Shown in pieces: positions 23,354 through 32,025 of a stretch of DNA of 42,159 bases. Each line of letters begins with the position of its first letter. The stretch's first letter is position 1. Position numbers and translations under genes: made by a program. The stretch comes from an uncultured Flavobacteriales bacterium (lineage in GTDB: Bacteria; Bacteroidota; Bacteroidia; Flavobacteriales; UBA1820), in assembly GCA_959608625.1 (NCBI GenBank), contig CAUHQV010000021.1, positions 1 through 42,159 of the forward strand. The letters run 5' to 3'. The notes below the pieces were generated by a model. The model was not told the DNA's origin, did no database searches, and worked only from the letters and a program-made list of their open reading frames with translations.

Positions 23354-24409
23354 TCATTCTTTCGCTTTCTCCCGTCCGGCCAACTGCCCGCAAGCGGCAT
23401 CGATGTCCCGCCCTTTGGAGTGGCGGACCACCACCGTGATACCGGCCCTTTCCAGCGTTTGTTCGTACATCTGCACCGCTTTTTCCCCGGCGGGCAGGAA
23501 ACGGCCGTCTCCGATCCCGTTGTATTCTATTAAATTGACCTTGCTCGGGGCCTTGCGGCAGAAGCGTACCAGCGCGTCTGCATCCGCCTGCGTGTCATTC
23601 AGCCCTTTCCAGACAATATATTCGTATGTGATGCGGTCGCCGGTCTTCGAATACCAATAAGCCGCAGCAGCCGCCAGTTCTTCCAGCAGGAATGCCTTGG
23701 CTACCGGCATGATCCCTTCCCGTTTCTTTTGGTCGGCCCAATGAAGCGATACCGCCAAATGGTATTTAGCCCCATCGTCCGCCATGCGCCGTATCATTTT
23801 GGCATTGCCCACCGTAGACACGGTAATACGCCGGGGAGCCATCCCCAACCCGTCCGGTGAAGTGATCATCCCGATCGCCCGGAATACCTCGCTGTAATTG
23901 GCTGTCGGTTCGCCCATGCCCATAAATACAATGTTGGAGATCGGGCGCCCGAAGCGTTCGCGGCTCTGCGTATCGGCCAGCACGACTTGGTCGTATATTT
24001 CCCCGGCCGTCAGGTTCTGTACCTGCTCCATACGGGCCGTCGCGCAGAATTCGCACCCCATCGCACACCCGCTCTGGCAGGATACGCACACCGTTGTGCG
24101 GTCTTCGGCCGGTATCAGCACACTTTCCACCACCGCCCCGCCGGACAGCCGTACGGCATTCTTCACCGTCCCGTCCGCCGAATACTGCGAAACGACGGAG
24201 GCTATTTTTCCAATGTAGAATTCTTTCTCAAGCGCCTCCCGTACGCCTTTCGGCAGGTCGGTCATTTGCGAAAAATCTTCCGCCCCTTTCTGCCACAGCC
24301 ATTTGTGTACCTGCCCGCCCCGGTAGGCGCCCAAACCCCGGCCGGAAAAAAAATCCCGCAGCTGCTCCAGGGTCATATCGCGGATATCGGCCTTCATTTT
24401 CTGCTCCAT
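23354..24409 (-). CDS. rlmN: dual-specificity rRNA/tRNA (adenine-C2)-methyltransferase RlmN
   Basis: RlmN is a radical-SAM enzyme that methylates C2 of A2503 in 23S rRNA and A37 of some tRNAs. The 351-residue product has the iron-sulfur motif C115-AMG-C119-EF-C122 in 'CQSGCAMGCEFCATA'. 'NIVFMGMGEPTANYSEVFRAI' is the SAM-binding stretch. The catalytic C-terminal cysteine is in 'SKGRDIDAACGQLA', and the first cysteine of the pair is near residue 110. The ATG at 24409 lies only 5 bp from a TATATTTG box, so the mRNA may be nearly leaderless; the ATG at 24397 (MKADIRD) would have a short leader and is a credible alternative. It heads the operon. Confidence 0.96.
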   Translation of the reverse strand: MEQKMKADIRDMTLEQLRDFFSGRGLGAYRGGQVHKWLWQKGAEDFSQMTDLPKGVREALEKEFYIGKIASVVSQYSADGTVKNAVRLSGGAVVESVLIPAEDRTTVCVSCQSGCAMGCEFCATARMEQVQNLTAGEIYDQVVLADTQSRERFGRPISNIVFMGMGEPTANYSEVFRAIGMITSPDGLGMAPRRITVSTVGNAKMIRRMADDGAKYHLAVSLHWADQKKREGIMPVAKAFLLEELAAAAAYWYSKTGDRITYEYIVWKGLNDTQADADALVRFCRKAPSKVNLIEYNGIGDGRFLPAGEKAVQMYEQTLERAGITVVVRHSKGRDIDAACGQLAGREKAKE

Positions 24410-24414
24410 AACGA

Positions 24415-24422
24415 CAAATATA
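24415..24422 (-). promoter_or_regulatory. -7 box of the rlmN operon promoter
   Basis: TATATTTG on the minus strand ends 5 bp before the first rlmN ATG. The predicted transcription start falls on or beside that ATG. No consensus TTTG is visible 19-21 bp upstream. Confidence 0.55.
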
Positions 24423-24495
24423 CCGATAATTGGGCGAACGGACGGAGGAACAATGCCGAAAAATACCGACCTTTGTCCAAAAGAGCGTACTAATT

Positions 24496-25437
24496 ATGCA
24501 GGGAGTTGTCATACGGGCCACCGGGCTATGGTGCACGGTCATGTCGGAATCCGACGGGCGGCAATACGAATGCCGTATCCGGGGCAGCCTGCGTATCCGG
24601 GGGATAAAAAGCACCAATCCGGTGGCGGTAGGCGACCGGGTATCATTTTCCGTGGACGCCGATGGAAAAGACGGGATGGTGAACGACGTGCTGCCCCGCA
24701 AGAACTTCATCGTGCGCCGCTCGGTCAAACTATCCAAGCGGACGCACATCCTGGCCGCCAACATCGACATGGCCTTTATTGTGGCTACGATGGATTTTCC
24801 GCCTACTTCTACGACTTTCATCGACCGCTTCCTGGCCACGGCCCGGGCTTACCGGATAGACGCCACCATTCTGTTCAACAAGATCGACCTGTACGGCCCC
24901 GACCAAATGGCCCGTATGGAAGAAATGGAAGCAATATACCAGGACATCGGGTACCCCACCCTGCGGATAAGCGCCCGGACGGGAGAGAATATCGGCACGC
25001 TGCGGGACAAAATGCAAGGGCTCGAATCGATGTTCTCCGGACATTCGGGAGCCGGAAAAAGCAGCATCATCAATGCCGTCGAGCCCGGGCTCGACCTGAA
25101 GACCGCTGAAATATCGGCTGTACACCGACAGGGACAACATACTACGACTTTCGCCCAGATGTTCCCGCTGTCTTTCGGGGGATATGTCGTGGACACGCCG
25201 GGCATACGGGGATTCGGCATGGTAGATATGGATCCGCATGAAGTGGGGGACTATTTTCCGGAAATATTCGCCTTGAAAGGAGAATGCCGTTTCAACGACT
25301 GCCTCCACACCGACGAGCCGGATTGTGCTGTCCTCCGGGCCGTAGACGAAGGCCGGATTTCCCCGTCCCGCTACCTGAGCTACCTGAGCATCCTCGAAGG
25401 CGACGAGGGCCCCTACCGGGAAGACGAATACCGGTAA
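24496..25437 (+). CDS. rsgA: ribosome small-subunit-dependent GTPase RsgA
   Basis: RsgA is a circularly permuted GTPase that helps mature the 30S subunit. The 313-residue product (start at 24496) has an OB-fold (about 1-75), then the GTPase motifs in permuted order: G4 'NKID' (129-132) first, G1 'GHSGAGKSS' (182-190), then G3 'DTPG' (233-236). A zinc-binding C-terminal part carries 'CRFNDCLHTDEPDC'. A longer reading to 24430 would run into the rlmN promoter and is rejected. It diverges from the rlmN operon. Confidence 0.96.
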   Translation: MQGVVIRATGLWCTVMSESDGRQYECRIRGSLRIRGIKSTNPVAVGDRVSFSVDADGKDGMVNDVLPRKNFIVRRSVKLSKRTHILAANIDMAFIVATMDFPPTSTTFIDRFLATARAYRIDATILFNKIDLYGPDQMARMEEMEAIYQDIGYPTLRISARTGENIGTLRDKMQGLESMFSGHSGAGKSSIINAVEPGLDLKTAEISAVHRQGQHTTTFAQMFPLSFGGYVVDTPGIRGFGMVDMDPHEVGDYFPEIFALKGECRFNDCLHTDEPDCAVLRAVDEGRISPSRYLSYLSILEGDEGPYREDEYR

Positions 25438-25502
25438 TCCGGCGTACCGGACTTTCTTTTCCCACGTTTATGCCTGCATTTTCTCCGTATTCGATTTTTT
25501 CC

Positions 25503-25510
25503 TACATTTG
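25503..25510 (+). promoter_or_regulatory. -7 box of the DUF456 gene promoter
   Basis: TACATTTG matches TAnnTTTG 26 bp before the ATG at 25537. No TTTG is seen at the expected distance upstream. Confidence 0.5.
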
Positions 25511-25536
25511 ATGTTTCGAACCACAATTCCGCATAC

Positions 25537-26058
25537 ATGGAAACCATCTGGATAGTCGTCATTCTGGCCATGCTCATCATCGGGCTTTTAGGCACTTTCA
25601 TCCCTGTACTGCCCAGCACGGCCATCGGATGGATCGCCATGCTTATTTTTTATTTGATTACAGATAACGGCCTGTCCGGGTCGACTATGATCTGGGTGAC
25701 GGCCGCGGCAGTAGTCGTCCAATTATTGGACGTTTTACTGCCCTTATGGGGCGTAAAGCTCTTCGGCGGCACCAAAAAAGGCGTGCGGGGCGCTACTATC
25801 GGGCTGATCGTGGCGGCCGTATGGTCGTTCACCCCCCTCACATTCCTGTTCCCGGGATTCCTGGCCATTATCATTTTCCCGATCATCGGTGCGTTCGCGA
25901 CGGAAATAGTAGCGGAAGACGGCAATCTGTCAAAGGCTTTCGGCGGGGCTATGGGATCGCTGCTGGGATTTTTCCTGACCGTAGGGTTCAAATTCGCCCT
26001 GATCGTCTGGTACCTGTACCTGGTGGTCGACTACCTGGTGTTTTATCTGAGAAACTAA
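25537..26058 (+). CDS. DUF456 family membrane protein
   Basis: The 173-residue product has five or six hydrophobic helices and the alternation typical of DUF456: 'IIGLLGTFIPVLPSTAIGWIAMLIFY' at the start, a short glycine-rich central stretch 'GVKLFGGTKKGVRGATIGLIVAAV', and 'IIFPIIGAFATEIVAEDGNLSKAFGGAMGSLLGFF'. The glycine-zipper-like pattern is conserved in the family. The protein sits in the inner membrane and has no known role. It follows rsgA by about 100 bp with its own promoter box. No partner gene is adjacent. Confidence 0.88.
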   Translation: METIWIVVILAMLIIGLLGTFIPVLPSTAIGWIAMLIFYLITDNGLSGSTMIWVTAAAVVVQLLDVLLPLWGVKLFGGTKKGVRGATIGLIVAAVWSFTPLTFLFPGFLAIIIFPIIGAFATEIVAEDGNLSKAFGGAMGSLLGFFLTVGFKFALIVWYLYLVVDYLVFYLRN

Positions 26059-26094
26059 TCGGGTTTTTATCCTTTTTATTTAAGGCAGGTACAT

Positions 26095-26126
26095 AAAAAA
26101 AGAACTTGACAAGAAGTCTGTCAAGT
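26095..26126 (-). terminator. intrinsic terminator of the small RNA and of serS read-through
   Basis: On the minus strand ACTTGACA, a 7-nt loop, TGTCAAGT, then TC and seven T's. The stem is 26104-26126. The T-run exists only on this strand, so it is unidirectional. Confidence 0.8.
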
Positions 26127-26205
26127 CCTAAAAACTAACCTATACTAAAAAACTACAACTATGAAACTACTACTAACTACTTTATCTTTTTACTTTTGCT
26201 TTGCG
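26095..26205 (-). ncRNA. predicted ~110-nt small RNA downstream of serS
   Basis: A perfect promoter (26210-26241) and an intrinsic terminator (8-bp stem, seven U's at 26095-26101) bound a transcript of about 110 nt on the minus strand. It holds no ATG-started frame of useful length. Between the 5' end and the terminator it is almost free of C (roughly one C over about 70 nt) and appears weakly folded. It lies within the 3' region of serS on the same strand, so it might also be a serS 3'-UTR fragment. I do not recognise its family; its size is below that of 6S RNA or tmRNA. Confidence 0.6.
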
Positions 26206-26209
26206 AGTA

Positions 26210-26241
26210 CAAATATAGGACAAAAAACAGGATTTGTCAAA
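26210..26241 (-). promoter_or_regulatory. perfect Bacteroidetes promoter for the small RNA
   Basis: TTTG (26238-26241), exactly 20 bases, then TATATTTG (26210-26217) on the minus strand is one of two complete consensus promoters in the window. It lies about 100 bp beyond the serS stop and points away from serS. Confidence 0.85.
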
Positions 26242-26337
26242 TTTTCTGTACATAAATTTTTCTTAAATCCCCGGCATTCGCAATAACCACTTATTCATAT
26301 TTATTACGCTTCTTTTCCGGGTAATTCCAAAACCGTG

Positions 26338-27612
26338 TCAGTTTATCATTTCGAAGCCTGTATACGGTACCAGAGCCTTGGGAATGCGGATACCCTCGGG
26401 GGTTTGGTTGTTTTCCAGCAGGGCCGCGACAATACGCGGAAGGGCCAGCGAAGATCCGTTGAGCGTATGGGCGAGCTGCCGGTTGCCCTCGGAATCCTTA
26501 TAGCGCAGTTTCAGGCGCGTGGCCTGGAATGTCTCGAAGTTGGATACCGAACTCACCTCCAGCCAGCGCTTCTGGGCTGCCGAGAATACTTCGAAATCGT
26601 AGGTCATCGCCGAAGTGAAGCCCATATCGCCTCCGCAAAGGCGCAGGATATGGAACGGCAGTTCGAGTTTGCGCATCAGGGCCTTTACGTGCTCCAGCAT
26701 CTCGTTCAGCGCCTGGTAGGAATCCTCCTGGCGCTCCACCCGGACGATCTCCACTTTGTCGAACTGGTGCAGGCGGTTGAGCCCGCGCACGTCCTTCCCG
26801 TACGAGCCGGCTTCGCGGCGGAAACAGGGCGTATAAGCCGTGCATTTTACCGGCAGGGAAGCCCCGTCCATCGTTTCGTCGCGGAAGATATTGGTCACCG
26901 GCACCTCGGCTGTGGGGATCATATAGAGGTTATCCGGCATGTTGTGGTACATCTGCCCTTCCTTGTCCGGAAGCTGGCCCGTACCGTAGCCCGAAGCCTC
27001 GTTCACCATATGGGGAGGTTCAATTTCCAGATAGCCGGCCGCCGTATTGTGATCCAGGAAAAAGTTGATCAGCGCACGCTGCAATTTTGCCCCTTTGCCT
27101 TTGTACACCGGGAACCCGGCGCCCGTGATCTTCACACCCAGTTTGAAGTCGATGATATCGTATTTCTCCGTCAGATCCCAATGCGGGACGGCCCCTTCGT
27201 ACAGTTCGGGAATCTTTCCCTCCTCGAATACCACTTGGTTGTCCTCCGCGCCGAAACCCTGCACGACCTGCCGATACGGCACGTTCGGAATGAGGTAAAG
27301 GAGTTCCTGCAATTCTTTTTCCACTTCGGAAAGTTTATCTTCCAGTACTTTGGAGTCGGATTTCAGGGAAGCGGTCTTTTGCTTCAGCGCTTCGGCCTCC
27401 GCGCCGCGGCCTTGTTTGAACAGGCCGCCTATCTCTTTGGCGATGGTGTTCTGTTCGGCCAGGTTGGCATCGAGGGAAGTCTGCGTAGCCTTCCGCCGGT
27501 CGTCCAGCGCGATGACTCTTTCTATCATTTCCGGGGCATCCTTCAGGTTCCTTTTAGCGAGCCCTTCGAGTACTTTTTCCTTGTTCTGTCTGATGAAATT
27601 GACTTGCAGCAT
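26338..27612 (-). CDS. serS: seryl-tRNA synthetase
   Basis: SerS charges tRNA-Ser (and tRNA-Sec) with serine. The 424-residue product has the N-terminal antiparallel coiled coil (about 25-105: 'RRKATQTSLDANLAEQNTIAKEIGGLFKQG...'), which binds the tRNA variable arm, followed by the class II core. Motif 1 is around 'LQRALINFFLDHNTAAGYLEIEPPHMVN', motif 2 is 'TPCFRREAGSYGKDVRGLNRLHQFDKVEIV', and motif 3 is 'TLNGSSLALPRIVAALLENNQ'. Length and start (MLQVNFIRQNKEKVLEGL) are standard. A candidate -7 box lies 86 bp upstream. Confidence 0.97.
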   Translation of the reverse strand: MLQVNFIRQNKEKVLEGLAKRNLKDAPEMIERVIALDDRRKATQTSLDANLAEQNTIAKEIGGLFKQGRGAEAEALKQKTASLKSDSKVLEDKLSEVEKELQELLYLIPNVPYRQVVQGFGAEDNQVVFEEGKIPELYEGAVPHWDLTEKYDIIDFKLGVKITGAGFPVYKGKGAKLQRALINFFLDHNTAAGYLEIEPPHMVNEASGYGTGQLPDKEGQMYHNMPDNLYMIPTAEVPVTNIFRDETMDGASLPVKCTAYTPCFRREAGSYGKDVRGLNRLHQFDKVEIVRVERQEDSYQALNEMLEHVKALMRKLELPFHILRLCGGDMGFTSAMTYDFEVFSAAQKRWLEVSSVSNFETFQATRLKLRYKDSEGNRQLAHTLNGSSLALPRIVAALLENNQTPEGIRIPKALVPYTGFEMIN

Positions 27613-27697
27613 ATCTTTTTATCTTATCAATTGCTTATGCGTTTCCGTTTTTTGTCCGCAGTCACTTTCCCGTCAGGGCCGTGCCGCGTTGAGCACA

Positions 27698-27705
27698 CAA
27701 AATTA
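27698..27705 (-). promoter_or_regulatory. -7 box of the serS promoter
   Basis: TAATTTTG on the minus strand matches TAnnTTTG, 86 bp upstream of serS. No TTTG is at the right spacing upstream, and the leader would be about 80 nt. Confidence 0.4.
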
Positions 27706-27788
27706 CTAACTTTTGGGCGATAAAGGCTAATTTCACCCCCATGTTTTTTATATGCGGAAAAAACGCCTGCTCTTAACAATAATAAAGT

Positions 27789-27796
27789 TATATTTG
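27789..27796 (+). promoter_or_regulatory. -7 box of the yifB operon promoter
   Basis: TATATTTG matches TAnnTTTG, 25 bp before the ATG at 27822. There is no TTTG at the expected spacing. Confidence 0.55.
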
Positions 27797-27821
27797 CGAT
27801 AATCAAAAAACACTTTCCGTC

Positions 27822-29366
27822 ATGCTTGTAAAGACATACGGCAGTGCCGTAGAAGGCATATCGGCCGTAACCGTGACGGTGGAGGTGAACATATCCCAGG
27901 GCGTAGGTTACAATCTGGTCGGCCTTCCCGACAACGCCGTCAAGGAATCCTCCCACCGCATCAACGCCGCTTTCGAGACCAACGGTTTTCGCTGGCCCGG
28001 AAAGAAGATCACCGTCAATATGGCTCCCGCCGACATGCGCAAAGAAGGCGCTTCGTTCGACCTGCCCATCGCCATCGGCATCCTGGCCGCTTCCGGCCAG
28101 ATACCGGATGAACCGGCAGCGCATTACATGATCATGGGAGAACTGTCGCTGGACGGCTCGCTCAAAGGCATCCGCGGCGCCCTGCCCATCGCTATCGAAG
28201 CCTTGGAAAAAGGCTACCGGGGTATCATCCTTCCCCGCGAGAACGCCCGCGAAGCCGCCGTAGTCGAAGGGCTGGAAGTATTCGGGATGGACACCCTGGA
28301 AGAAGTGACCTCTTTCTTTAAGGGCGCTTACGAACCGGATCCCGAAAAAGTGGATGTCAAAGCGATCTTTTACGAAAACGAAAACGCCTGCGGGTTGGAT
28401 TTTGCCGATGTAAAAGGACAGGAGAACATCAAGCGCTCCCTCGAAATAGCCGCCGCCGGCGGTCACAATGTCATTATGGTAGGCCCTCCGGGCAGCGGAA
28501 AAACGATGCTGGCCAAGCGTATATCGACTATCCTGCCGCCCCTTACCTTACCCGAAGCGCTGGAAACGACCAAGATACACTCCGTCGCCGGAAAACTTCC
28601 CACCCGCGAAGGGCTGATGACCGTCCGCCCGTTCCGCAGCCCGCACCACACCATTTCCAACGTAGCCATGGTAGGCGGCGGACAATACCCCCAGCCGGGC
28701 GAAATTTCCCTGGCGCACAACGGGGTGCTTTTTCTGGACGAACTGCCCGAATTCCAGAAATCGGTACTCGAAGTCCTCCGCCAACCGCTGGAAGACCGTA
28801 TCGTGTCCATATCGCGCGCCAAACAATCTGTGACATTCCCGGCCTCGTTCATGCTCATTGCCTCGATGAACCCCAGCCCCTCGGGCGGGTTCGCCGACCC
28901 GGCAAAAGCCTTTTCGTCGTCCCCGGCGGAGATACAGCGCTACCTGGGTAAAATATCCGGCCCTCTGCTCGACCGGATCGACATCCATATCGAAGTCGAG
29001 CCCGTGAACTTCGACCAGCTTTCGGACGAGCGCCGCGGGGAACATTCCGCCGATATACGCCAACGGGTGATTCGGGCCCGCGACATACAGGAGCGCCGTT
29101 TTACAGACTATCCGGGCATCAACTGCAACGCCCAGATGGATACCCGTGCCCTGGACGAATTCTGCCATCTGGATGAAAAAAGCCGCACGCTGCTCAAATC
29201 GGCCATGGAGCGCCTCGGCCTGTCCGCCCGCGCCTACGACCGCATCCTGAAAGTAGCTCGCACCATCGCCGACATCGCCGGAAAAGAAAATATCCAATCC
29301 GCTCACGTGGCCGAAGCCATACAGTACCGCAGCCTGGACCGCGAGGGCTGGCTCGGACGCAGTTAA
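27822..29366 (+). CDS. yifB: YifB/ComM-family Mg-chelatase-like AAA+ ATPase
   Basis: The 514-residue product has the three-part layout of the family: an N-terminal Lon-type (ChlI) domain (about 1-170, 'GYNLVGLPDNAVKESSHRINAAFETNGF'), an AAA+ domain (Walker A 'GPPGSGKTMLAKR' at about 226, Walker B 'VLFLDELPEF' at about 305), and a C-terminal Mg-chelatase-type helical domain ('RDIQERRFTDYPGINCNAQM', 'LSARAYDRILKVARTIADI'). In naturally competent bacteria ComM is a helicase aiding branch migration during transformation; in other bacteria the role is uncertain. It heads a four-gene run (yifB, GNAT, M3 peptidase, symporter), with 7 bp to the next gene. Confidence 0.95.
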   Translation: MLVKTYGSAVEGISAVTVTVEVNISQGVGYNLVGLPDNAVKESSHRINAAFETNGFRWPGKKITVNMAPADMRKEGASFDLPIAIGILAASGQIPDEPAAHYMIMGELSLDGSLKGIRGALPIAIEALEKGYRGIILPRENAREAAVVEGLEVFGMDTLEEVTSFFKGAYEPDPEKVDVKAIFYENENACGLDFADVKGQENIKRSLEIAAAGGHNVIMVGPPGSGKTMLAKRISTILPPLTLPEALETTKIHSVAGKLPTREGLMTVRPFRSPHHTISNVAMVGGGQYPQPGEISLAHNGVLFLDELPEFQKSVLEVLRQPLEDRIVSISRAKQSVTFPASFMLIASMNPSPSGGFADPAKAFSSSPAEIQRYLGKISGPLLDRIDIHIEVEPVNFDQLSDERRGEHSADIRQRVIRARDIQERRFTDYPGINCNAQMDTRALDEFCHLDEKSRTLLKSAMERLGLSARAYDRILKVARTIADIAGKENIQSAHVAEAIQYRSLDREGWLGRS

Positions 29367-29373
29367 TACACCG

Positions 29374-29895
29374 ATGGAAAAATATACCGTATCGCCCGCC
29401 CGCCCCGCAGACATCGATGCCGTTCTGGACATCGTACGGGAACGGCAGCAGTGGCTCGCCGGACAGGGTATCGACCAATGGAAAGGATACGAAGACGTGT
29501 TTCCCCGGGCCTATTTTGAAAAGAAACAGGCAGCGGGCGAACTGCTCGTGGCCCGCGATTCAGCCGGAGCAGCCTGCGGGGTCATCGCCCTGTTGGATCG
29601 GGATCCGTACTGGAAAGGCCACGAGCGCCCCGGAGCCTTATATCTGCACAATCTCGCCGCAGCCCCGCATGCCAAAGGCGCCGGGAAAGCCTTGTTGGAT
29701 TTTTGCGAACGTAAAGCCCGGAAAGAAGGGTATTCCGTACTCCGACTGGACTGCAAGGCCGACAATGCGGCTTTGAACGGGTATTATCAAAACTGCGGCT
29801 TCCTGCCGGTGGGCACCTGCCGGGCCGGCGCGTACGAAGGTACCCTTCGGGAAAAAACACTGGGACAATTTACACTAAAAACAACGCATATATGA
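29374..29895 (+). CDS. GNAT family N-acetyltransferase
   Basis: The 173-residue product has the GNAT fold. Motif A is 'LYLHNLAAAPHAKGAGKALLDFCERKARKEG' with the acetyl-CoA pyrophosphate loop HAKGAGKA. The C-terminal 'LRLDCKADNAALNGYYQNCGFLPVG' is motif B, with the usual YxxxGF. The N-terminal 'SPARPADIDAVLDIVRERQQWLAGQGIDQW' resembles the RimI/PhnO-like acetyltransferases. It begins 7 bp after yifB and overlaps the M3 peptidase start by four bases. The acceptor cannot be predicted; an amino or peptide N-terminus is typical. Confidence 0.88.
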   Translation: MEKYTVSPARPADIDAVLDIVRERQQWLAGQGIDQWKGYEDVFPRAYFEKKQAAGELLVARDSAGAACGVIALLDRDPYWKGHERPGALYLHNLAAAPHAKGAGKALLDFCERKARKEGYSVLRLDCKADNAALNGYYQNCGFLPVGTCRAGAYEGTLREKTLGQFTLKTTHI

Positions 29896-31991
29896 GAAAG
29901 TTTTTAATCGCTGCGGCAGCCTGTGCCTTACTGGCGGGTTGCGGCCCAAAACAAAAAGAACCCATGAACCCATTTTTATCCGCTTACGACACCCCGTACG
30001 GAGTGCCGCCGTTCGACAAGATATCCAACGACGATTACAAACCCGCATTCCTCCAGGGTATGGAGCAGCACAATGCGGATATCGACTCCATCGTCACATC
30101 GAAAGAGACGCCTACTTTCGGGAATACGATACTGGCCTATGAAAATTCCGGCGACCTGCTCTCCCGCGTATCGATGGTCTTCTTCAACCTCACCGAAGCC
30201 AACACGAACGACACGCTGGATGCCATCGCCGAGGAAATGACCCCGCTTATCACGGCGCATTATGACAATATCGCCCTGAACGAAGCTCTTTTCCAACGCA
30301 TCAAATACGTATACGACCATCGTGACTCCCTCGGCCTGAAAGGACAGGAGGCACGCCTGACAGAGAAAATATACAAGAATTTCGAGCGTTCGGGCATCAA
30401 CCTGCCTACCGATAAGAAAGCTCGCCTGCGCGAGATCAACTCCGCCCTGGCCTCCCTTTCGCTCTCTTTCGGCAACAACGTGCTGAAGGAAACCAACGAC
30501 TTTATCGTCGAACTTTCAGAGAACGACCTGGACGGACTGCCCGACGCGGTAAAGGCCTCGATGGCCGCCGACGCCAAGGCGATGGGCAAGGAAGGCTATG
30601 TGGTGACTATGCAAAAACCCAGCTGGATCCCGTTCGTCACGTATTCCTCCCGCCGCGACCTGCGCGAAAAAGTCATTAAAGGCTACGTTTCGCGCTGCGA
30701 CCGGGGCAACAGTGCCGACAACAAAGCGGTGGTGGATTCGATGGTCAACCTGCGCCTGGAAAAGGCCCAACTGCTCGGGTTCGAGAACTGGGGTTCTTAT
30801 AAACTCGACGAAAACATGGCGAAAACCCCCCAGGCCGCTTACGCTCTGATGTACCAGGTATGGAAACCTGCCCTGAAAAAAGCCCGGGAAGAACTGGCCG
30901 AGATACAGGCCTATATCCGCAAAGAAGGCGGCAATTTCAAAGCCCAGCCGTGGGACTGGTGGTACTATGCCGACAAGATCCGCCACGAAAAGTTCGACCT
31001 GTCCGAAGAAGTTACCAAACCCTACTTCACAGTGGACAACGTGACCAAAGGCATCTTTACCGTCAGCAACAAGCTTTACGGGCTTACGTTCAAAGAGCGC
31101 AAGGATATGCCCGTATTCCACCCCGATGTGCAGGTGTTCGAAGTGTACGACGACCGCGACAGCCTGATGGGTGTATTGTACTGTGATTATTATGTGCGCC
31201 CCAGTAAACGCCCCGGAGCCTGGATGACCGATTTCCGCAGTGAAAAATACGTGGACGGAAAACGCGAGATACCGGTCGTATCCCTCACCTGCAATTTCCC
31301 CAAACCGGTAGGCGATACGCCGCCCATGCTTTCCATCGACGACGTGAAGACCTATTTCCATGAATTCGGGCACTGCCTGCACAGCCTGCTCACCGACGTG
31401 AAATACGAATCGCTGGCCGGAACCAACGTCCAGCACGATTTCGTAGAGCTGTTCTCCCAGATCATGGAACGCTGGGCCATGAACCCCGAAGTATTAAAAC
31501 TCTATGCCACGCATTACCGGAGCGGAGAAGTAATCCCCGACGAGATCATCGAAAAGATCCAGCAGTCCGACACCTACGGACAGGGGTTCGCCACGACCGA
31601 ATTCCTGGCGGCGGGTATTCTGGACATGGACTGGCATACCCAGACCCAGGCGCAGAAATTCGATGTCGATGCTTTTGAAAAGGCTTCCATGAACAAGATC
31701 GGCCTCATTCCGGAAATATACCCGCGCTACCGCAGCCCGTATTACAGCCATATTTTCTCCGGAGGGTATTCGGCCGGTTATTACGCCTACCTGTGGGCCG
31801 AAGTACTGGATGCCGATGCGTTCGATTCGTTTGCTGAAAAAGGCATATTCGACCCGCAGACGGCGCACGATTTCCGCTATAAGATGCTTTCCAAAGGCGA
31901 TACGGAAGACGCTATGGTCCTGTTCCGCGACTTCAAAGGCCGTGAACCGTCCGTAAAACCGCTGCTCAAAAGCCGCGGGCTGGCCGATTGA
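29892..31991 (+). CDS. M3 family zinc metallopeptidase lipoprotein (dipeptidyl carboxypeptidase/oligopeptidase type)
   Basis: The 699-residue product has a lipoprotein signal (MRKFLIAAAACALLAGC, cysteine at about 17), so it should be anchored in the cell envelope. The thermolysin-like zinc site is H490-EFGH-H494 in 'YFHEFGHCLHSLL', and the third ligand is in 'HDFVELFSQIMERW' (E near 519). 'YYCDYY'-type and 'GGYSAGYYAYLWAEVLDADAF' segments are typical of the M3A (Dcp/OpdA) group. The enzyme degrades short peptides, releasing dipeptides or small fragments. It starts within the GNAT gene (ATGA) and is followed after 34 bp by an amino-acid symporter, so peptide use is a plausible theme. Confidence 0.95.
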   Translation: MRKFLIAAAACALLAGCGPKQKEPMNPFLSAYDTPYGVPPFDKISNDDYKPAFLQGMEQHNADIDSIVTSKETPTFGNTILAYENSGDLLSRVSMVFFNLTEANTNDTLDAIAEEMTPLITAHYDNIALNEALFQRIKYVYDHRDSLGLKGQEARLTEKIYKNFERSGINLPTDKKARLREINSALASLSLSFGNNVLKETNDFIVELSENDLDGLPDAVKASMAADAKAMGKEGYVVTMQKPSWIPFVTYSSRRDLREKVIKGYVSRCDRGNSADNKAVVDSMVNLRLEKAQLLGFENWGSYKLDENMAKTPQAAYALMYQVWKPALKKAREELAEIQAYIRKEGGNFKAQPWDWWYYADKIRHEKFDLSEEVTKPYFTVDNVTKGIFTVSNKLYGLTFKERKDMPVFHPDVQVFEVYDDRDSLMGVLYCDYYVRPSKRPGAWMTDFRSEKYVDGKREIPVVSLTCNFPKPVGDTPPMLSIDDVKTYFHEFGHCLHSLLTDVKYESLAGTNVQHDFVELFSQIMERWAMNPEVLKLYATHYRSGEVIPDEIIEKIQQSDTYGQGFATTEFLAAGILDMDWHTQTQAQKFDVDAFEKASMNKIGLIPEIYPRYRSPYYSHIFSGGYSAGYYAYLWAEVLDADAFDSFAEKGIFDPQTAHDFRYKMLSKGDTEDAMVLFRDFKGREPSVKPLLKSRGLAD

Positions 31992-32025
31992 TCGAAAGAC
32001 GTAACACTACAAGAATAAAAACTTC

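Noticed and set aside
26335..27723. A 462-codon open frame on the plus strand
   Set aside because: It is antisense to serS; long antisense frames are common in GC-rich genes and this one has no recognisable domain.
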